From the NCBI RefSeq assembly GCF_004000925.1, contig NZ_BIME01000006.1, positions 335,352 through 399,351 on the forward strand: 64,000 nucleotides of DNA, read 5' to 3'. Below are positions 17,244 to 27,052 of this stretch, one piece after another. The translations under genes and the position numbers were made by a program. The stretch is from Paenibacillus illinoisensis NBRC 15959 (GTDB lineage Bacteria; Bacillota; Bacilli; Paenibacillales; Paenibacillaceae). Numbering within the stretch: position 1 is the stretch's first letter; each line of letters begins with the position of its first letter. Below the pieces are notes generated by a model, which saw nothing but the letters and a program-made list of their open reading frames with translations, was not told where the DNA came from and made no database searches.

Positions 17244-18197
17244 TTATTTTTGGGTAAACATCTCTTTGGCCTCATCCAGTGCCATTTTATTGCCGATTGC
17301 GGAATAGTCCAGCCAAGGCTGCGCGCCGATGGTGTACACGTGACCGGCTTTAACGGCTTTTAGCCCTTGCCAGATCGGGTTGTTTTGCAGTTCTTTGAAC
17401 ATGTTCTCCGCTTCCTCATCCGAGTTCACCACTACGAAGATGGCATCTGCATCGAAATCAGGCAGTACTTCACGAGAGATCACCTGGTAAGGCTTGGTGG
17501 AATCAATATCCGTTATGTCTTTGGCCGGGGTCAGTCCAAGATCATCATACAAGATCGGCCCCATAGGGCGGCGTGTGCTGAATACACGCAATTCTTTGGC
17601 AGTTACACGGATGGCCATCACGCTACCATCACCGATCTCGTCGTGGATTAATGATTTTACCTCTTCGGTCTCTGCTGCATAATCCTGAATATATTGCTCT
17701 GCTTCCTTCTCGCGATGGACCAGCTTGCCAATGTCCTTGAGGTGATCACGCCATGTACCGTCATCCAGATTAAATACATGCACAGGAGCGATTTTCTCAA
17801 ACTTGGCAATGTCCTCACCGGAATATTCTTCATCGAGATAGATCACATCAGGCTTCAGGGCAAGCAGGGTTTCCATGTCGGGATCTTTCACCGGACCAAG
17901 CGGTGTCGTGTTTTGCAGGCGATCTGCAACATGGGACAGGAATGCTTTGGCCTCGCCGCCAATAACGGAACCAACGGGTGTGATGCCAAGCGCCAGCAAG
18001 TCATTCGTCAGGTGGATGGACATTGACGCGATGCGTTGTTCTCCGGAAGCCGGACTGCTATCCTGCTGCTCGGAAGTGCTGTCCGTGGAAGTGCTGCCAG
18101 CAGCGGATGAAGAGCCAGAATTGCTGGCAGTTCCGCAAGCGGCAAGCACAAATATCAGGCAAATGCTCAGGGCGAGCAATACATTTTTCTTTAACAT
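17244..18197 (-). CDS. Iron-siderophore ABC transporter substrate-binding lipoprotein
   Basis: 317 residues with a lipoprotein signal (LIFVLAAC, Cys21), a Ser/Thr-rich linker and a FhuD/FepB-type class III binding fold (LGITPVGSVIG, LKPDVIYLDEE, DADAIFVVV, WLDYSAIG). It delivers ferric siderophore to the two FecCD permeases encoded just upstream in the same operon. No ATPase gene is in the operon, so a shared FhuC/YusV-type ATPase elsewhere is likely. The start is followed by KKNVLLALS; the gene is 73 bases after the permease stop. Confidence 0.92.
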   Translation of the reverse strand: MLKKNVLLALSICLIFVLAACGTASNSGSSSAAGSTSTDSTSEQQDSSPASGEQRIASMSIHLTNDLLALGITPVGSVIGGEAKAFLSHVADRLQNTTPLGPVKDPDMETLLALKPDVIYLDEEYSGEDIAKFEKIAPVHVFNLDDGTWRDHLKDIGKLVHREKEAEQYIQDYAAETEEVKSLIHDEIGDGSVMAIRVTAKELRVFSTRRPMGPILYDDLGLTPAKDITDIDSTKPYQVISREVLPDFDADAIFVVVNSDEEAENMFKELQNNPIWQGLKAVKAGHVYTIGAQPWLDYSAIGNKMALDEAKEMFTQK

Positions 18198-18270
18198 GAA
18201 TATTCACATTCTCCTTGAACATCACTTGGATGTTAATAATTAGATGAATAAAGTAGATCACCGGCTTCGA

Positions 18271-19287
18271 TCATTTGGTTCGCACCAGTAGATATAAAAA
18301 GTAAGGTGCACCAATGGCAGCCACCACAATGCCTGCGGGGATGGCATTCGGTTGGAAAATCGTTCGTCCCATCGTATCGGCAGTAACCAGGATGACCATG
18401 CCAATGAGACCCGCCGCCGGAATCAGGTGGCGATGCATCGGACCGACAAGTATGCGGGCGAGGTGCGGCGCGGCCAGTCCGATGAATCCGATCCCTCCGG
18501 CCATGGATACACTTATGGCTGACAGCGCCACAGTACATAAGAGAAGCCATATGCGCTGGGATCGGACGGGTGTACCAATCCCCGTGGCGGCTGCATCTCC
18601 AAGACCGAAAGCGTCCAGCGTTTTGGAACGGCTCCAGATGTAGGGAACACAGACTGCAATCCATGGAAGCAGAGCCTGCACGTGAATCCAGTCCCGACCC
18701 CACACACTGCCGGCGAGCCAGCGGGCAGCGAAGGAATACGTATCTTCATCCAGCCGAAGAGACAGATATAACGTTAGCGCATGAAACCCTGCGGCGACAG
18801 CGATACCGACCAGGATCAGCTTGATGGGAGATACCCCGTTATGCCGATCATAGGCGAGCAGCATAATGATCAGTGCTGAGATGACTCCGCCTGCAAAAGT
18901 AAACAAGGGGATCAGCAGGGCAATCGAGCCATCCATGGAATAGGACAGACTTACGAAAACCATCAGCCCCAATGCGGCTCCTGCATGAAGGCCAAGAATG
19001 CCGGGATCGGCAAGCGGGTTGCGCGTAATGCCTTGAAGGGCCGCTCCCGAGATGCCAAGACCTGCTCCAGCCAGGACTGTAATGAGAATGCGAGGCAAAC
19101 GGTAATCGAACAACACAATCTGATCGTCCGCAGTACCATTACCAAGCAGGGTTTGCAGTACAGCGAGCGGAGAGAGACGAATCGTACCCGTATTCAGGCT
19201 AATCACGATAACCGTGCATGCAATACAGATCAGCGTAACGCTGACTGCGATGGATCGTTTTCCCCGTGAAGGCATCATGGATCTCAT
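18271..19287 (-). CDS. FecCD-family iron-siderophore permease
   Basis: 338 residues with the FecCD hallmarks GISGAALQGITRNPLADPGILG, GGIGFIGLAAPHLARIL and the C-terminal GAPYFLYLL, about nine to ten TM segments. ATG 19287 has AAGGAGGG 10 bases upstream; the frame is open for another 21 codons without a ribosome site. The start lies one base after the stop of the other permease gene, so translation is likely coupled. The two permeases form the heterodimeric channel. Confidence 0.93.
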   Translation of the reverse strand: MRSMMPSRGKRSIAVSVTLICIACTVIVISLNTGTIRLSPLAVLQTLLGNGTADDQIVLFDYRLPRILITVLAGAGLGISGAALQGITRNPLADPGILGLHAGAALGLMVFVSLSYSMDGSIALLIPLFTFAGGVISALIIMLLAYDRHNGVSPIKLILVGIAVAAGFHALTLYLSLRLDEDTYSFAARWLAGSVWGRDWIHVQALLPWIAVCVPYIWSRSKTLDAFGLGDAAATGIGTPVRSQRIWLLLCTVALSAISVSMAGGIGFIGLAAPHLARILVGPMHRHLIPAAGLIGMVILVTADTMGRTIFQPNAIPAGIVVAAIGAPYFLYLLVRTK

Positions 19288-19288
19288 G

Positions 19289-20353
19289 TTACAATGCCCT
19301 CCTTTCCTTGCGGGCCAGATAGAGGAAGAACGGTACACCGACAAAAGCAACCATGATGCCTACCGCCAGCTCCTCCGGTGGATTTACGATGCGTGATCCC
19401 AGATCGGCCAATACCAGAAGGATGGCTCCGAGCAGGGAGGACATGGGAATGATCAGACGATAATTGACACCGACGAGTTTACGGGAAATATGCGGAATGA
19501 CTAACCCGACGAATCCGATCGAGCCAACGGCGGATACGGACACGCCTGCCAGTATGACCACAGCCGTGAGGGCAAGGAATCGGGTCATGCGAATATGAAT
19601 CCCCAGGCCCAGGGCAACTTCCTCTCCAAGCGACATGAGGGATACTCTCCGGGCAAGAGGCATGGTCAGCAGCAACGTGATCAGAAGCACAGGAACAATG
19701 AGTCTCAGATGCCGCCATTCAATACCGCCAAAGCCACCGGCATACCAAAAGGCGAGATCCTGACTCAGGTCAAAATAAATCGCGACACCTGTACTTAGCG
19801 AGCTAAGCATGGCTGCAACGACAGCACCTGCAACCGTCAGCCGCATGGATGTCAGTCCCCCCGGCGCAGCCGACCCCAGCAGGAAAATAAATAGGGTGCT
19901 CAGTACGGCACCAACGAAAGAAAGGCTCATGAGCCAGGCATAAGGCAGTCCCGGCCAGATGGCAAAGCTCAACGCCACCATGAAGGTGGCGCCTGCGTTG
20001 ATGCCCAGCACTCCCGTATCCGCCAGCGGATTGCGCGTAATTCCTTGCATCAGCGCTCCTGCAACTGCAAAGGCTGCGCCTACGACAGCGGCAGCAACTA
20101 CGCGGGGGAGACGGAGCTCATGGATGATCTGATGCGGTGTCAGAGCCGGATTGTACTGAAATATGGCAGCCCACACCGTTTCGAGTGTTAACGATTTGGC
20201 ACCAAGCGATATGGCGACAAACAGACTAATCAGCAGAATGGCGATGGCTGACAAAAACATTAGACTAATTGTCACCGGGGATTTTCTTGAATTGGACGGA
20301 CGATGTGGCAGTCCCGGATGTTGAATGGGGGTCACTCCTTTTGTTGCCAGCAA
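19289..20353 (-). CDS. FecCD-family iron-siderophore permease
   Basis: Up to 354 residues with FecCD motifs AVAGALMQGITRNPLADTGVLG and SVGSIGFVGLVIPHISRKLVG and the ending GVPFFLYL. First gene of the siderophore import operon, behind a Fur box. The start is uncertain: no ATG occurs in the first 31 codons, the TTG at 20353 lacks a good ribosome site, and AAAGGAGTGA lies further in, shortly before an ATT codon. Confidence 0.9.
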   Translation of the reverse strand: MLATKGVTPIQHPGLPHRPSNSRKSPVTISLMFLSAIAILLISLFVAISLGAKSLTLETVWAAIFQYNPALTPHQIIHELRLPRVVAAAVVGAAFAVAGALMQGITRNPLADTGVLGINAGATFMVALSFAIWPGLPYAWLMSLSFVGAVLSTLFIFLLGSAAPGGLTSMRLTVAGAVVAAMLSSLSTGVAIYFDLSQDLAFWYAGGFGGIEWRHLRLIVPVLLITLLLTMPLARRVSLMSLGEEVALGLGIHIRMTRFLALTAVVILAGVSVSAVGSIGFVGLVIPHISRKLVGVNYRLIIPMSSLLGAILLVLADLGSRIVNPPEELAVGIMVAFVGVPFFLYLARKERRAL

Positions 20354-20370
20354 GATCAGCTCTGCTGTTA

Positions 20371-20387
20371 TTGATTATCATTATCAA
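20371..20387 (-). promoter_or_regulatory. Fur box
   Basis: TTGATAATGATAATCAA on the minus strand closely matches the Fur consensus (TGATAATNATTATCA type) and lies just upstream of the siderophore permease operon, indicating iron repression. Confidence 0.8.
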
Positions 20388-20403
20388 TTAGAGTTCATTA
20401 TAA

Positions 20404-20442
20404 AATCTTAATTCAGGCCCGTACATGGCATAAATTAAGATT
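20404..20442 (-). terminator. Inverted repeat after the AraC/Btr-like gene
   Basis: AATCTTAATT (20404-20413) pairs with AATTAAGATT (20433-20442). On the minus strand it is followed by TTTTATAA. A weak, A/T-rich terminator separating the regulator from the Fur-controlled permease operon. Confidence 0.5.
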
Positions 20443-20464
20443 CGGGTGATGGACATTTTTTAGA

Positions 20465-22198
20465 TTACAAAAAGGAACATTTGTTCGTCAATAACATAAC
20501 GGCCTCATCCAGCTGGATGTTGATGGAATAGGGTGCGTATACAACCCACGAATTCCAATCAATGACATGAACATGCCCGTTCCGGACGGCCGGATACTGA
20601 TTCCAACGCGGATCAGCATGGATTTGATGCAGCAGGGAGGCGCGTTCTTTCACCGAGGTTACAGCCAGCAGCAGAACATCAGCCTCCAGTCCATCCCATT
20701 CTCCTGGAGTGATGGACATCCAGTTGAAACCTACACCTGGAGGTTTGCCAGCGAGCTCGGATTGAATGCGTGCAGGTGGAGTCAGCTGCAGGCTGCGGTA
20801 GAACACATGACCGAAGTTACGGGTGCTGTACATACGCGGCCCCTTCGCAGTTAATGTGCATACCGCAACCGTTACCTGTCCAATCGAATCCCTGATCTTT
20901 TTGCGTGCACGCTCAACCTTGCGTTCGTGCCGTTCCAGCCAGTCATTCGCTGCCTGGGTGCGATCCACAATGGATGCAATCGTATGAAGATGACAGAACA
21001 TGTCGGTCTGATTCCAGGGGATGGTGATGATCGGAGCGATATCCCCGATATGTTCCATCGCTTTTGCGGCTGCATTGTCCTTGGTCAGAATCAGGTCGGG
21101 GTTCACATCCAGGAATGCCTGACGTCCTTGCTCCCAGGGCTCATAGGCATGAAAGGGCAGACGGAGTGATTTCGGGATATGGGGTAGATGTCCCTGGATC
21201 TGAGCCGCACAAGGCGTTATGCCGAGCGTCATCAGATGATCGGTGTAGGGGTATGAAAGCGAAACAATATTGCGGTGCACCTGCTTCGCATAGGACGTTG
21301 GCGCGTAGCCGGCATGGTTTCGAAAACGCCGGCTGAAATAAAATTCGTCCCGGTAACCTACACTTCGAGCCACATCGCGAATGCGCATGTCCGAGGTCAT
21401 CAGCAGTTCCTTGGCACGGTTCATGCGCAGATGGGTTACGTATTCAATTGGATTTTTGTACATCCGGCTCTTGAAAAGCTGCGAATAATACGATGGATGC
21501 ATGCCTGCCAGTTCGGCCAGTTTCTCCAGTTTGATCTCATGCATATAGTTGTCGCGCATATATTGCGTCGTTACCTGGAGCCACTGGTTCGGGTCTTCCT
21601 CTGAGCTATCGTTATTTATCTGCTCTTCCTGAGGCCAGAGCATGTGCAGCAGCTCGGTCATGAGCATTTTCTTTTTATGAGAGGTTGGTCCGTCATCCAA
21701 AGTCAGCTGTGCTGCAATGCGCTGTATGCCGTAATAAGGGCCCTGAATCCAGCCCTGTACCGGGAAGCTTGATTCACGCTCATAAATCATTCGTGTTTTG
21801 CTTTTCACCGCTGCCCGGAACAGATCATAATTGATGATATACAGCTCGGTCTCATGGCCTGCGTCAGTGAATAATTCCAAGGCAGTGCCTGGATTGCAGA
21901 GGAAGGCTGATTTGCGGCTAACAAGGTGCTCGGTACCATTCACTATCAGTTTACCCGTAAATTTATGCATGTATATAAAGGTATGGTGGTCAATATCGGG
22001 TTTACTCCAAGTCCATTCCTTGCTCGTGAACCTGATCAGGTCTGTTTGGTGAAGTTCGAGCAGGGTATCTTCTAGGAACAGCCCCAGATCACTCGGTGAT
22101 CCAGCTTCCTTGCCCGTGGCCGTAATGGTACGGTTCATGTTGTCGGACGCAGAGGGATGGGCGTTCGGATGATGAACCATATCTGATTTGCTTATCAT
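20465..22198 (-). CDS. Btr-like AraC regulator with fused siderophore-binding domain
   Basis: 577 residues: an N-terminal cupin-like sensor region, a central AraC DNA-binding domain (about 225-330; IKLEKLAELAGMHPSYYSQLFK, RIRDVARSVGYRDEFYFSRRFR) and a C-terminal FepB/FhuD-like domain (about 335-577; VNPDLILTKD, GPRMYSTRNFGHVFYRSL). The same fusion occurs in Bacillus Btr, which activates uptake when it binds a ferric siderophore. It lies directly upstream of the siderophore permease operon it probably activates. AGGAGG precedes the ATG by 6-7 bases. It may be read from the fetAB promoter, as only 50 bases separate them. Confidence 0.88.
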   Translation of the reverse strand: MISKSDMVHHPNAHPSASDNMNRTITATGKEAGSPSDLGLFLEDTLLELHQTDLIRFTSKEWTWSKPDIDHHTFIYMHKFTGKLIVNGTEHLVSRKSAFLCNPGTALELFTDAGHETELYIINYDLFRAAVKSKTRMIYERESSFPVQGWIQGPYYGIQRIAAQLTLDDGPTSHKKKMLMTELLHMLWPQEEQINNDSSEEDPNQWLQVTTQYMRDNYMHEIKLEKLAELAGMHPSYYSQLFKSRMYKNPIEYVTHLRMNRAKELLMTSDMRIRDVARSVGYRDEFYFSRRFRNHAGYAPTSYAKQVHRNIVSLSYPYTDHLMTLGITPCAAQIQGHLPHIPKSLRLPFHAYEPWEQGRQAFLDVNPDLILTKDNAAAKAMEHIGDIAPIITIPWNQTDMFCHLHTIASIVDRTQAANDWLERHERKVERARKKIRDSIGQVTVAVCTLTAKGPRMYSTRNFGHVFYRSLQLTPPARIQSELAGKPPGVGFNWMSITPGEWDGLEADVLLLAVTSVKERASLLHQIHADPRWNQYPAVRNGHVHVIDWNSWVVYAPYSINIQLDEAVMLLTNKCSFL

Positions 22199-22248
22199 GG
22201 AGGGGCCTCCTTTCGTTCTATAGATTCAATAAATGAATTCAATTCTTT

Positions 22249-22998
22249 CTATAATGAGCGTAGACGCATATCTGAGGTAAACCATTGTCTGTACGTCAGC
22301 AGACTCAGTATGATGCTGGTTATGGCAGCCGAACTGGTGAAGGCAAACACAATCAGAATCTGGTAACGGACAGCTTCGACGGGGTCGGCGCCTGCGATAA
22401 TCATGCCGGTCATCATGCCTGGAAGCTGAACGAGGCCTACCGTTTTCATGCCATCAATGGTCGGAATCATGCTGGATTTGACAGAGCGTTTCAATACATC
22501 CTGAAATGCACGTCTGGGCGCAGCGCCCAGAGAGAGCAGTGTCTCAATTTCCCCTTTGGAAGCTTCAACCTCACGTTTCATCTGATTCAGGAAGAGCCCC
22601 GAGACAACCATTGCATTGCCAATCGTCATTCCGCTGAGTGGAATAATGTATTGCGGAGTTGGCTCGACAATGTGAAGACCCAGCAGGAGTCCCATCATCA
22701 ATAATTCGGTCACCGTAATGGCTGCTGCGATATATAGGGTGATTCGGCGTAGTCCCTTGCCTCGCTTGCCCGCGTTGAAGGATGCCACGGTTATCATAAA
22801 ACCTACAATCGCAATGATAAGTGCAGGGTGGTCCGAGTTGAAGATAAATTGAAGTACATATCCGACCAGCAGCAGCTGAACCGCCGAACGAACGGTACCT
22901 ACAGCAATATCTCTCTCCAGACCAAGCTTCTGCCATACAGAAATAAGCATGGTCAGCATAATAAATATGATGGTGAAACTCAGTGCGAGGATGGACAT
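22249..22998 (-). CDS. fetB: FetB-type ABC permease (UPF0014)
   Basis: 249 residues with about six or seven TM segments and family motifs GTVRSAVQLLLVGYVLQ, SGMTIGNAM and the PRRAFQDVLKRSVKSSMIPTID-like cytosolic loop. With FetA it exports iron and protects against peroxide stress in E. coli. It overlaps fetA by 19 bases, and its position beside siderophore uptake genes fits iron balance. Confidence 0.92.
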   Translation of the reverse strand: MSILALSFTIIFIMLTMLISVWQKLGLERDIAVGTVRSAVQLLLVGYVLQFIFNSDHPALIIAIVGFMITVASFNAGKRGKGLRRITLYIAAAITVTELLMMGLLLGLHIVEPTPQYIIPLSGMTIGNAMVVSGLFLNQMKREVEASKGEIETLLSLGAAPRRAFQDVLKRSVKSSMIPTIDGMKTVGLVQLPGMMTGMIIAGADPVEAVRYQILIVFAFTSSAAITSIILSLLTYRQWFTSDMRLRSL

Positions 22999-23747
22999 GT
23001 GTTCTCCTTATCTGCCTTAGGGGCAGGACGCAGAATGTATTGACGGGCCAGTTCCGAATGCGGATGGGCAAAGAAAAGGGAGGTGGGCTGGCGTTCCAGC
23101 AGGGTCTGTTCACCCATGAACCATGTCGTTGTGCTGAACGAGCGTGCCTGATCCTGATCATGGGTGACCCATACGAGTGAAATGCCCTCTTGCTTGCTCC
23201 ATTCGGTCAATTGCTGTTCGACAAGCTTGGCATTGGTCCGGTCCAGAGAAGCGGTGACTTCATCCAGCAGCAATACCTTGGGACGAAGCATGATGGAACG
23301 GATCAGCGCTATGCGCTGCTTTTCTCCGCCAGAAAGATCACTGGCCCGCTTATGTATATCCAGTTCTTCCAGCCCCACTCCGGCCAGCAGACGGCCAGCC
23401 AGATTCGAATCATAGGGTGTTCGGTGGAGGTAATGAACGGTTTTCAAATTATCTTCAACGCTGCCTGCAAGCATAATGGGTTGTTGTGCAACATAGGACA
23501 TGCGCATGCGCCAGATCCTGGGATCGGAATTGAGGTAAGAGGTGCCTTGCCACAGAATATCTCCGCCATCAGGCACATCCAATAAGGACAGGATACGGAG
23601 CAGCGTGCTTTTGCCCTGACCGGACGCACCCAGTACGGCAATTCGCTCTCCTTCATCGACAGAGGCATCCACTTTCTCGAATAAGAGACGCTGCTCGGCC
23701 GCTCCAATATGTTTGGTGAGTTGTTGAATGGTTACGAGAGTAGACAC
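22980..23747 (-). CDS. fetA: FetA-type ABC transporter ATPase
   Basis: 255 residues; Walker A GASGQGKST, signature LSGGEKQR, Walker B VLLLDEVTASLD, with a Q-loop YVAQQP. It pairs with FetB. The start is GTG 23747 with AAAGGAAG about nine bases upstream. The C-terminus ends in a short charged tail that overlaps the fetB start. Confidence 0.9.
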   Translation of the reverse strand: MSTLVTIQQLTKHIGAAEQRLLFEKVDASVDEGERIAVLGASGQGKSTLLRILSLLDVPDGGDILWQGTSYLNSDPRIWRMRMSYVAQQPIMLAGSVEDNLKTVHYLHRTPYDSNLAGRLLAGVGLEELDIHKRASDLSGGEKQRIALIRSIMLRPKVLLLDEVTASLDRTNAKLVEQQLTEWSKQEGISLVWVTHDQDQARSFSTTTWFMGEQTLLERQPTSLFFAHPHSELARQYILRPAPKADKENTCPSSH

Positions 23748-23939
23748 AGCGGGATCTTCCTTTCATCCGTGATCTGCTGATAATCTTAGCAAAAATGCTC
23801 GAGAATTGAAATGAAAGCAGCTCTGTACAAGCATGCGGGGCAGGAGGTGAAACCAACGTCTGACGCCAGAGGTTCTTTTTGGTAATATAGAGGAGAGTCA
23901 GAATTGGTTCTACCAATAGGGTACAAGGGAGGCTTTCAT

Positions 23940-24944
23940 ATGACAGGAGTTACGGGACGACAGGACAAGGTAAAGTGGGGCATTATGGGCACAGGATGGA
24001 TCGCATCCCAGTTTGCCAGAGATCTGGAGCATGCCGGCAATGCCGTGAAGGCAGCTGTTGGTTCGCGTACACGGGAAAGTGCGGAGAAATTTGCAGCTGA
24101 ATATGGTTTTGCAAGCGGATACGGATCGTATGAAGAGCTGCTGCAGGATCCAGAGGTGGACATTATTTATGTTGCTACGCCGCATCCTTTTCATAAAGAA
24201 AATGTAATGGCTTGTCTGGAAGCAGGAAAAGCAGTGCTGTGTGAGAAGCCGTTCACGATGAACGGACGTCAGCTGGAGCAGCTGGTGGAGACTGCTCGCA
24301 GCCGCAAGCTCTTCCTGATGGAAGGCATGTGGACACGTTTTTTGCCTCCGATTGTTCAGGCGCGGAAGTGGATTGCCGAAGGAAGAATCGGTGAAGTGCG
24401 GCTTGTCAAAGGAGACTTTGGTTTCCGTATCGGCTGGGAGCCTGAAGGAAGGCTGCTGAACCCGGATCTGGGCGGGGGTGCTCTGCTGGATGCTGGCGTG
24501 TATCCTGTCTCATTCGCGTCCATGATCTTTGGTGAGCAGCCGCAGCATGTCTGGAGCACAGCGAACATCGGGGAGACCGGTGTAGATGAACAGTTCTCCG
24601 TACTGCTCTCTTACTCGGAAGGACGCTCGGCATCATTGAACGGGGCAGTCCGTCTGAACCTGAGCAACGAAGCTGTCGTGTATGGTACAGAGGGGTATAT
24701 CCGTTTGCCGCTGTTCCTCGCCGGGAAAGAAGCTTATCTGCATGTGAATGGTCAGGACGAGCCCGAGAAGTTTACGGATGATCGGACAAGCATCGGCTAT
24801 GCATTTGAGGCTGAAGAAGCCGGGCGCTGCATCATGGAAGGCAAAACAGAAAGTTCGATTATCCCGCTGGACGAGTCCCTTGAGATCATGAAGCTGATGG
24901 ATACCATTCGAGGACAGTGGGGCTTGCGATATAAATTTGAGTAA
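23940..24944 (+). CDS. Gfo/Idh/MocA-family oxidoreductase
   Basis: 334 residues. The N-terminal Rossmann fold starts KWGIMGTGWIASQFARDL (GxGxxA-like), followed by VDIIYVATPHPFHKENVMACLEAGKAVLCEKP with the conserved EKP, and a C-terminal MocA domain with GGGALLDAGVYPV. It probably oxidises a sugar or related polyol with NAD(P); relatives include dihydrodiol/xylose dehydrogenases. ATG 23940 follows AAGGGAGG (23926-23933). The substrate cannot be read from the sequence. Confidence 0.9.
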   Translation: MTGVTGRQDKVKWGIMGTGWIASQFARDLEHAGNAVKAAVGSRTRESAEKFAAEYGFASGYGSYEELLQDPEVDIIYVATPHPFHKENVMACLEAGKAVLCEKPFTMNGRQLEQLVETARSRKLFLMEGMWTRFLPPIVQARKWIAEGRIGEVRLVKGDFGFRIGWEPEGRLLNPDLGGGALLDAGVYPVSFASMIFGEQPQHVWSTANIGETGVDEQFSVLLSYSEGRSASLNGAVRLNLSNEAVVYGTEGYIRLPLFLAGKEAYLHVNGQDEPEKFTDDRTSIGYAFEAEEAGRCIMEGKTESSIIPLDESLEIMKLMDTIRGQWGLRYKFE

Positions 24945-25038
24945 TGATATCCAACCATAACCGGACGGTTCTATGTAGGTACGTGTACAGAGAAATCATA
25001 CTGGAGATATGAAATGATTGGATGGGAGTGGGACTAGG

Positions 25039-25659
25039 ATGAAAATTCTGATTTCGGGGTTTGAGCCTTTTGGCGGGGATGCCGTGAACCCCACGGGAGA
25101 ACTGATGGAGGCTCTCGCAAGGGAAGTGGTGGAAGGTGCAGAACTGAAAACCGTGCTGCTGCCGGTACATTTCGATGAATGTGCGGATCTGCTGATTGCC
25201 GAGATGGAAGCATACGGCCCGGATGTCGTGATTGCCTGCGGGTTAGCCAAAGGCCGGACAGCCGTAACGACTGAGCGCATCGCCGTGAATGTAAAAGACA
25301 TTCCGCCTGGCTCCTATGCGGATAACCAGGGACAGCGTCCTGTGGACGAGCCCATAACCGAAGGCAGTCCGGACGGCCTGTTCTCGACATTGCCCATCCG
25401 CGCGATGGTGAATCATATGACTGCGGCAGGCATTCCGGCAGCGGTGTCCAATACCGCCGGAACGTATATTTGCAACAATACGATGTATCGAGTGCTGGAT
25501 TACATTCGATTGCAGCAGCTGCCGATCCGGGCAGGATTTGTCCATTTCCCGGCTTCAACGGAGATGTCATTGCTGCAGCCGTCGGTGCCTTCGCTGCCGA
25601 TAAGCACAATGCTTGATGCCTTGCGGGTAATGATACGCACCGTAGTGGCGGAAGCGTAA
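25039..25659 (+). CDS. pcp: Pyroglutamyl-peptidase I
   Basis: 206 residues; removes N-terminal pyroglutamate from peptides in the cytosol (peptidase family C15). FEPFGGDAVNPT at the N-terminus, catalytic Glu in TTERIAVN, Cys in NTAGTYICNN and His in GFVHFPA are all present. ATG 25039 is preceded by GGAG/GGG-rich sequence; the frame opens seven codons earlier without benefit. Single-gene unit. Confidence 0.93.
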   Translation: MKILISGFEPFGGDAVNPTGELMEALAREVVEGAELKTVLLPVHFDECADLLIAEMEAYGPDVVIACGLAKGRTAVTTERIAVNVKDIPPGSYADNQGQRPVDEPITEGSPDGLFSTLPIRAMVNHMTAAGIPAAVSNTAGTYICNNTMYRVLDYIRLQQLPIRAGFVHFPASTEMSLLQPSVPSLPISTMLDALRVMIRTVVAEA

Positions 25660-26218
25660 ATCATGTTCTTCTTGTATGTAAGGTAGTAGCTAAGTTAAGG
25701 GTAACTTTGACTGTACCTAGTGAGTAACCTTCGTTGCAATAGGGACTGAATGGGGTAACTAAAACGTTTTCCGGAATATGTATTGTTCTAACTTGTAATG
25801 TGCTGGGTTGAATTGTAAGTTACGAAAATCAGATAGAAGGGGCTGTCCCATGAAGTCATGTTGATGACTATGGGACAGCCCCTTTTGTGATGCATAATTA
25901 GTGCCGCCATACAGGCAACCAGTATTGCTGCTTAGATGAGTAGATCTGATGAGTAGCTAACGAACTCAGTATCTCTTATTGGAAGAGGTACCAGAGGTTC
26001 ATTGATTGTAAAGCATCGTAGATGGCTTATTTCATCGGTTCACTTGGTCAGTCCCAGGTTTCTGTCCGAATAACGTGTCTAATGTTCATCAACCTGTCCA
26101 TTACGTCTGAATTCTCCGAATAGGTTGCGACAGGTTCGTTAGCGGCTAAAATAACTAAAAACCAAGGTAAGCAGGCTCCGTTCATCCTAACGAACGGCTT
26201 GCTGTTTGCTGGCTCAGA
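25660..26218. other. 559-base intergenic region with a strong hairpin and inverted repeats
   Basis: No coding frame with a ribosome site was found. It holds the terminator at 25837-25888, a pair of inverted 10-mers GCTAACGAAC (25956-25965) and GTTCGTTAGC (26134-26143), and an imperfect hairpin near 26174-26208 beyond the mqnD stop. Confidence 0.5.
25837..25888 (+). terminator. Strong hairpin downstream of pcp
   Basis: AAGGGGCTGTCCCAT (25837-25851) pairs perfectly with ATGGGACAGCCCCTT (25870-25884); loop 18 bases, then TTTTG. Rho-independent terminator, 180 bases after the pcp stop. Confidence 0.85.
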
Positions 26219-27052
26219 TCAGATCCGCAGCAGATTCAGGTCGAATTCAGGAACAAGGCCCTCTTTCATCGCTCGTCCAAGCAGGGCTGTGATTGCCCCA
26301 TAGCCGTCATCGCCCAGATGGGCACTGAACTCGTTCACGTACAGATCAATATGCTGTGCTGCAACATCCGGGTCCATTTCCTGTGCATGCGCCATGACGT
26401 ATTCTTTGGATTCATCCGGGTGTGCCCAAGCGTATTCCACGGATGCACGTGCCCATCCAGCGAGTGCATGAGCGTCCAGGTTGCGGCGTGCAATGATTGC
26501 TCCGAGCGGGATCGGCAGGCCGGTATCGCTTTCCCACCAGCTGCCGAGGTCGGTCATCAGCTTCAGATCGTAGTTTTGGTACGTGAAACGTGCTTCATGG
26601 ATGACCAGACCTGCATCGATTTTGCCATCCCGCACCGCCGGCATGATCTGATCGAACGGCATCACAACAATCTCGCCCACGCCTCCTGGAACATTCTGCG
26701 CTGCCCACAGACGGAACAGCAGATAAGCTGTTGAGCGTTCACTTGGCACGGCAACCCGGCGTCCGGACAGATATGCCGGATCGGTGGTGCCGTTAGCCGT
26801 AAGAACGAGTGGTCCGCATCCTCTTCCCAGCGCTCCGCCGGAAGGCAGCAGGGCATACTCGTTCAGCACGTAAGGCAATGCTGCATAGGAGATTTTCAAC
26901 ACATCCGGTCCGCCGGGATTGGCAGCCAGGCCATTCGTAATATCGATATCCGCATAGCGGACATCCAGTTCCGGAGCACCCGGAATCCGTCCGTGTACCC
27001 AGGCGTGAAAGATAAATGTATCGTTAGGACAAGGGGAAAATGCAATTTTCAT
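26219..27052 (-). CDS. mqnD: 1,4-dihydroxy-6-naphthoate synthase (futalosine pathway)
   Basis: 277 residues. The start AFSPCPNDTFIFHAWVHG is diagnostic for MqnD. GKIDAGLVIHEARFTY carries the conserved His, and GLPIPLGAI is also typical. It converts cyclic dehypoxanthinyl futalosine to the naphthoate precursor of menaquinone. It overlaps mqnB by four bases (ATGA), so the two are translationally coupled. Confidence 0.93.
   Translation of the reverse strand: MKIAFSPCPNDTFIFHAWVHGRIPGAPELDVRYADIDITNGLAANPGGPDVLKISYAALPYVLNEYALLPSGGALGRGCGPLVLTANGTTDPAYLSGRRVAVPSERSTAYLLFRLWAAQNVPGGVGEIVVMPFDQIMPAVRDGKIDAGLVIHEARFTYQNYDLKLMTDLGSWWESDTGLPIPLGAIIARRNLDAHALAGWARASVEYAWAHPDESKEYVMAHAQEMDPDVAAQHIDLYVNEFSAHLGDDGYGAITALLGRAMKEGLVPEFDLNLLRI

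Noticed and set aside
25034..25609. 191-codon frame on the minus strand opposite pcp
   Set aside because: Antisense to a well-conserved pyroglutamyl peptidase with all catalytic residues; no ribosome site.
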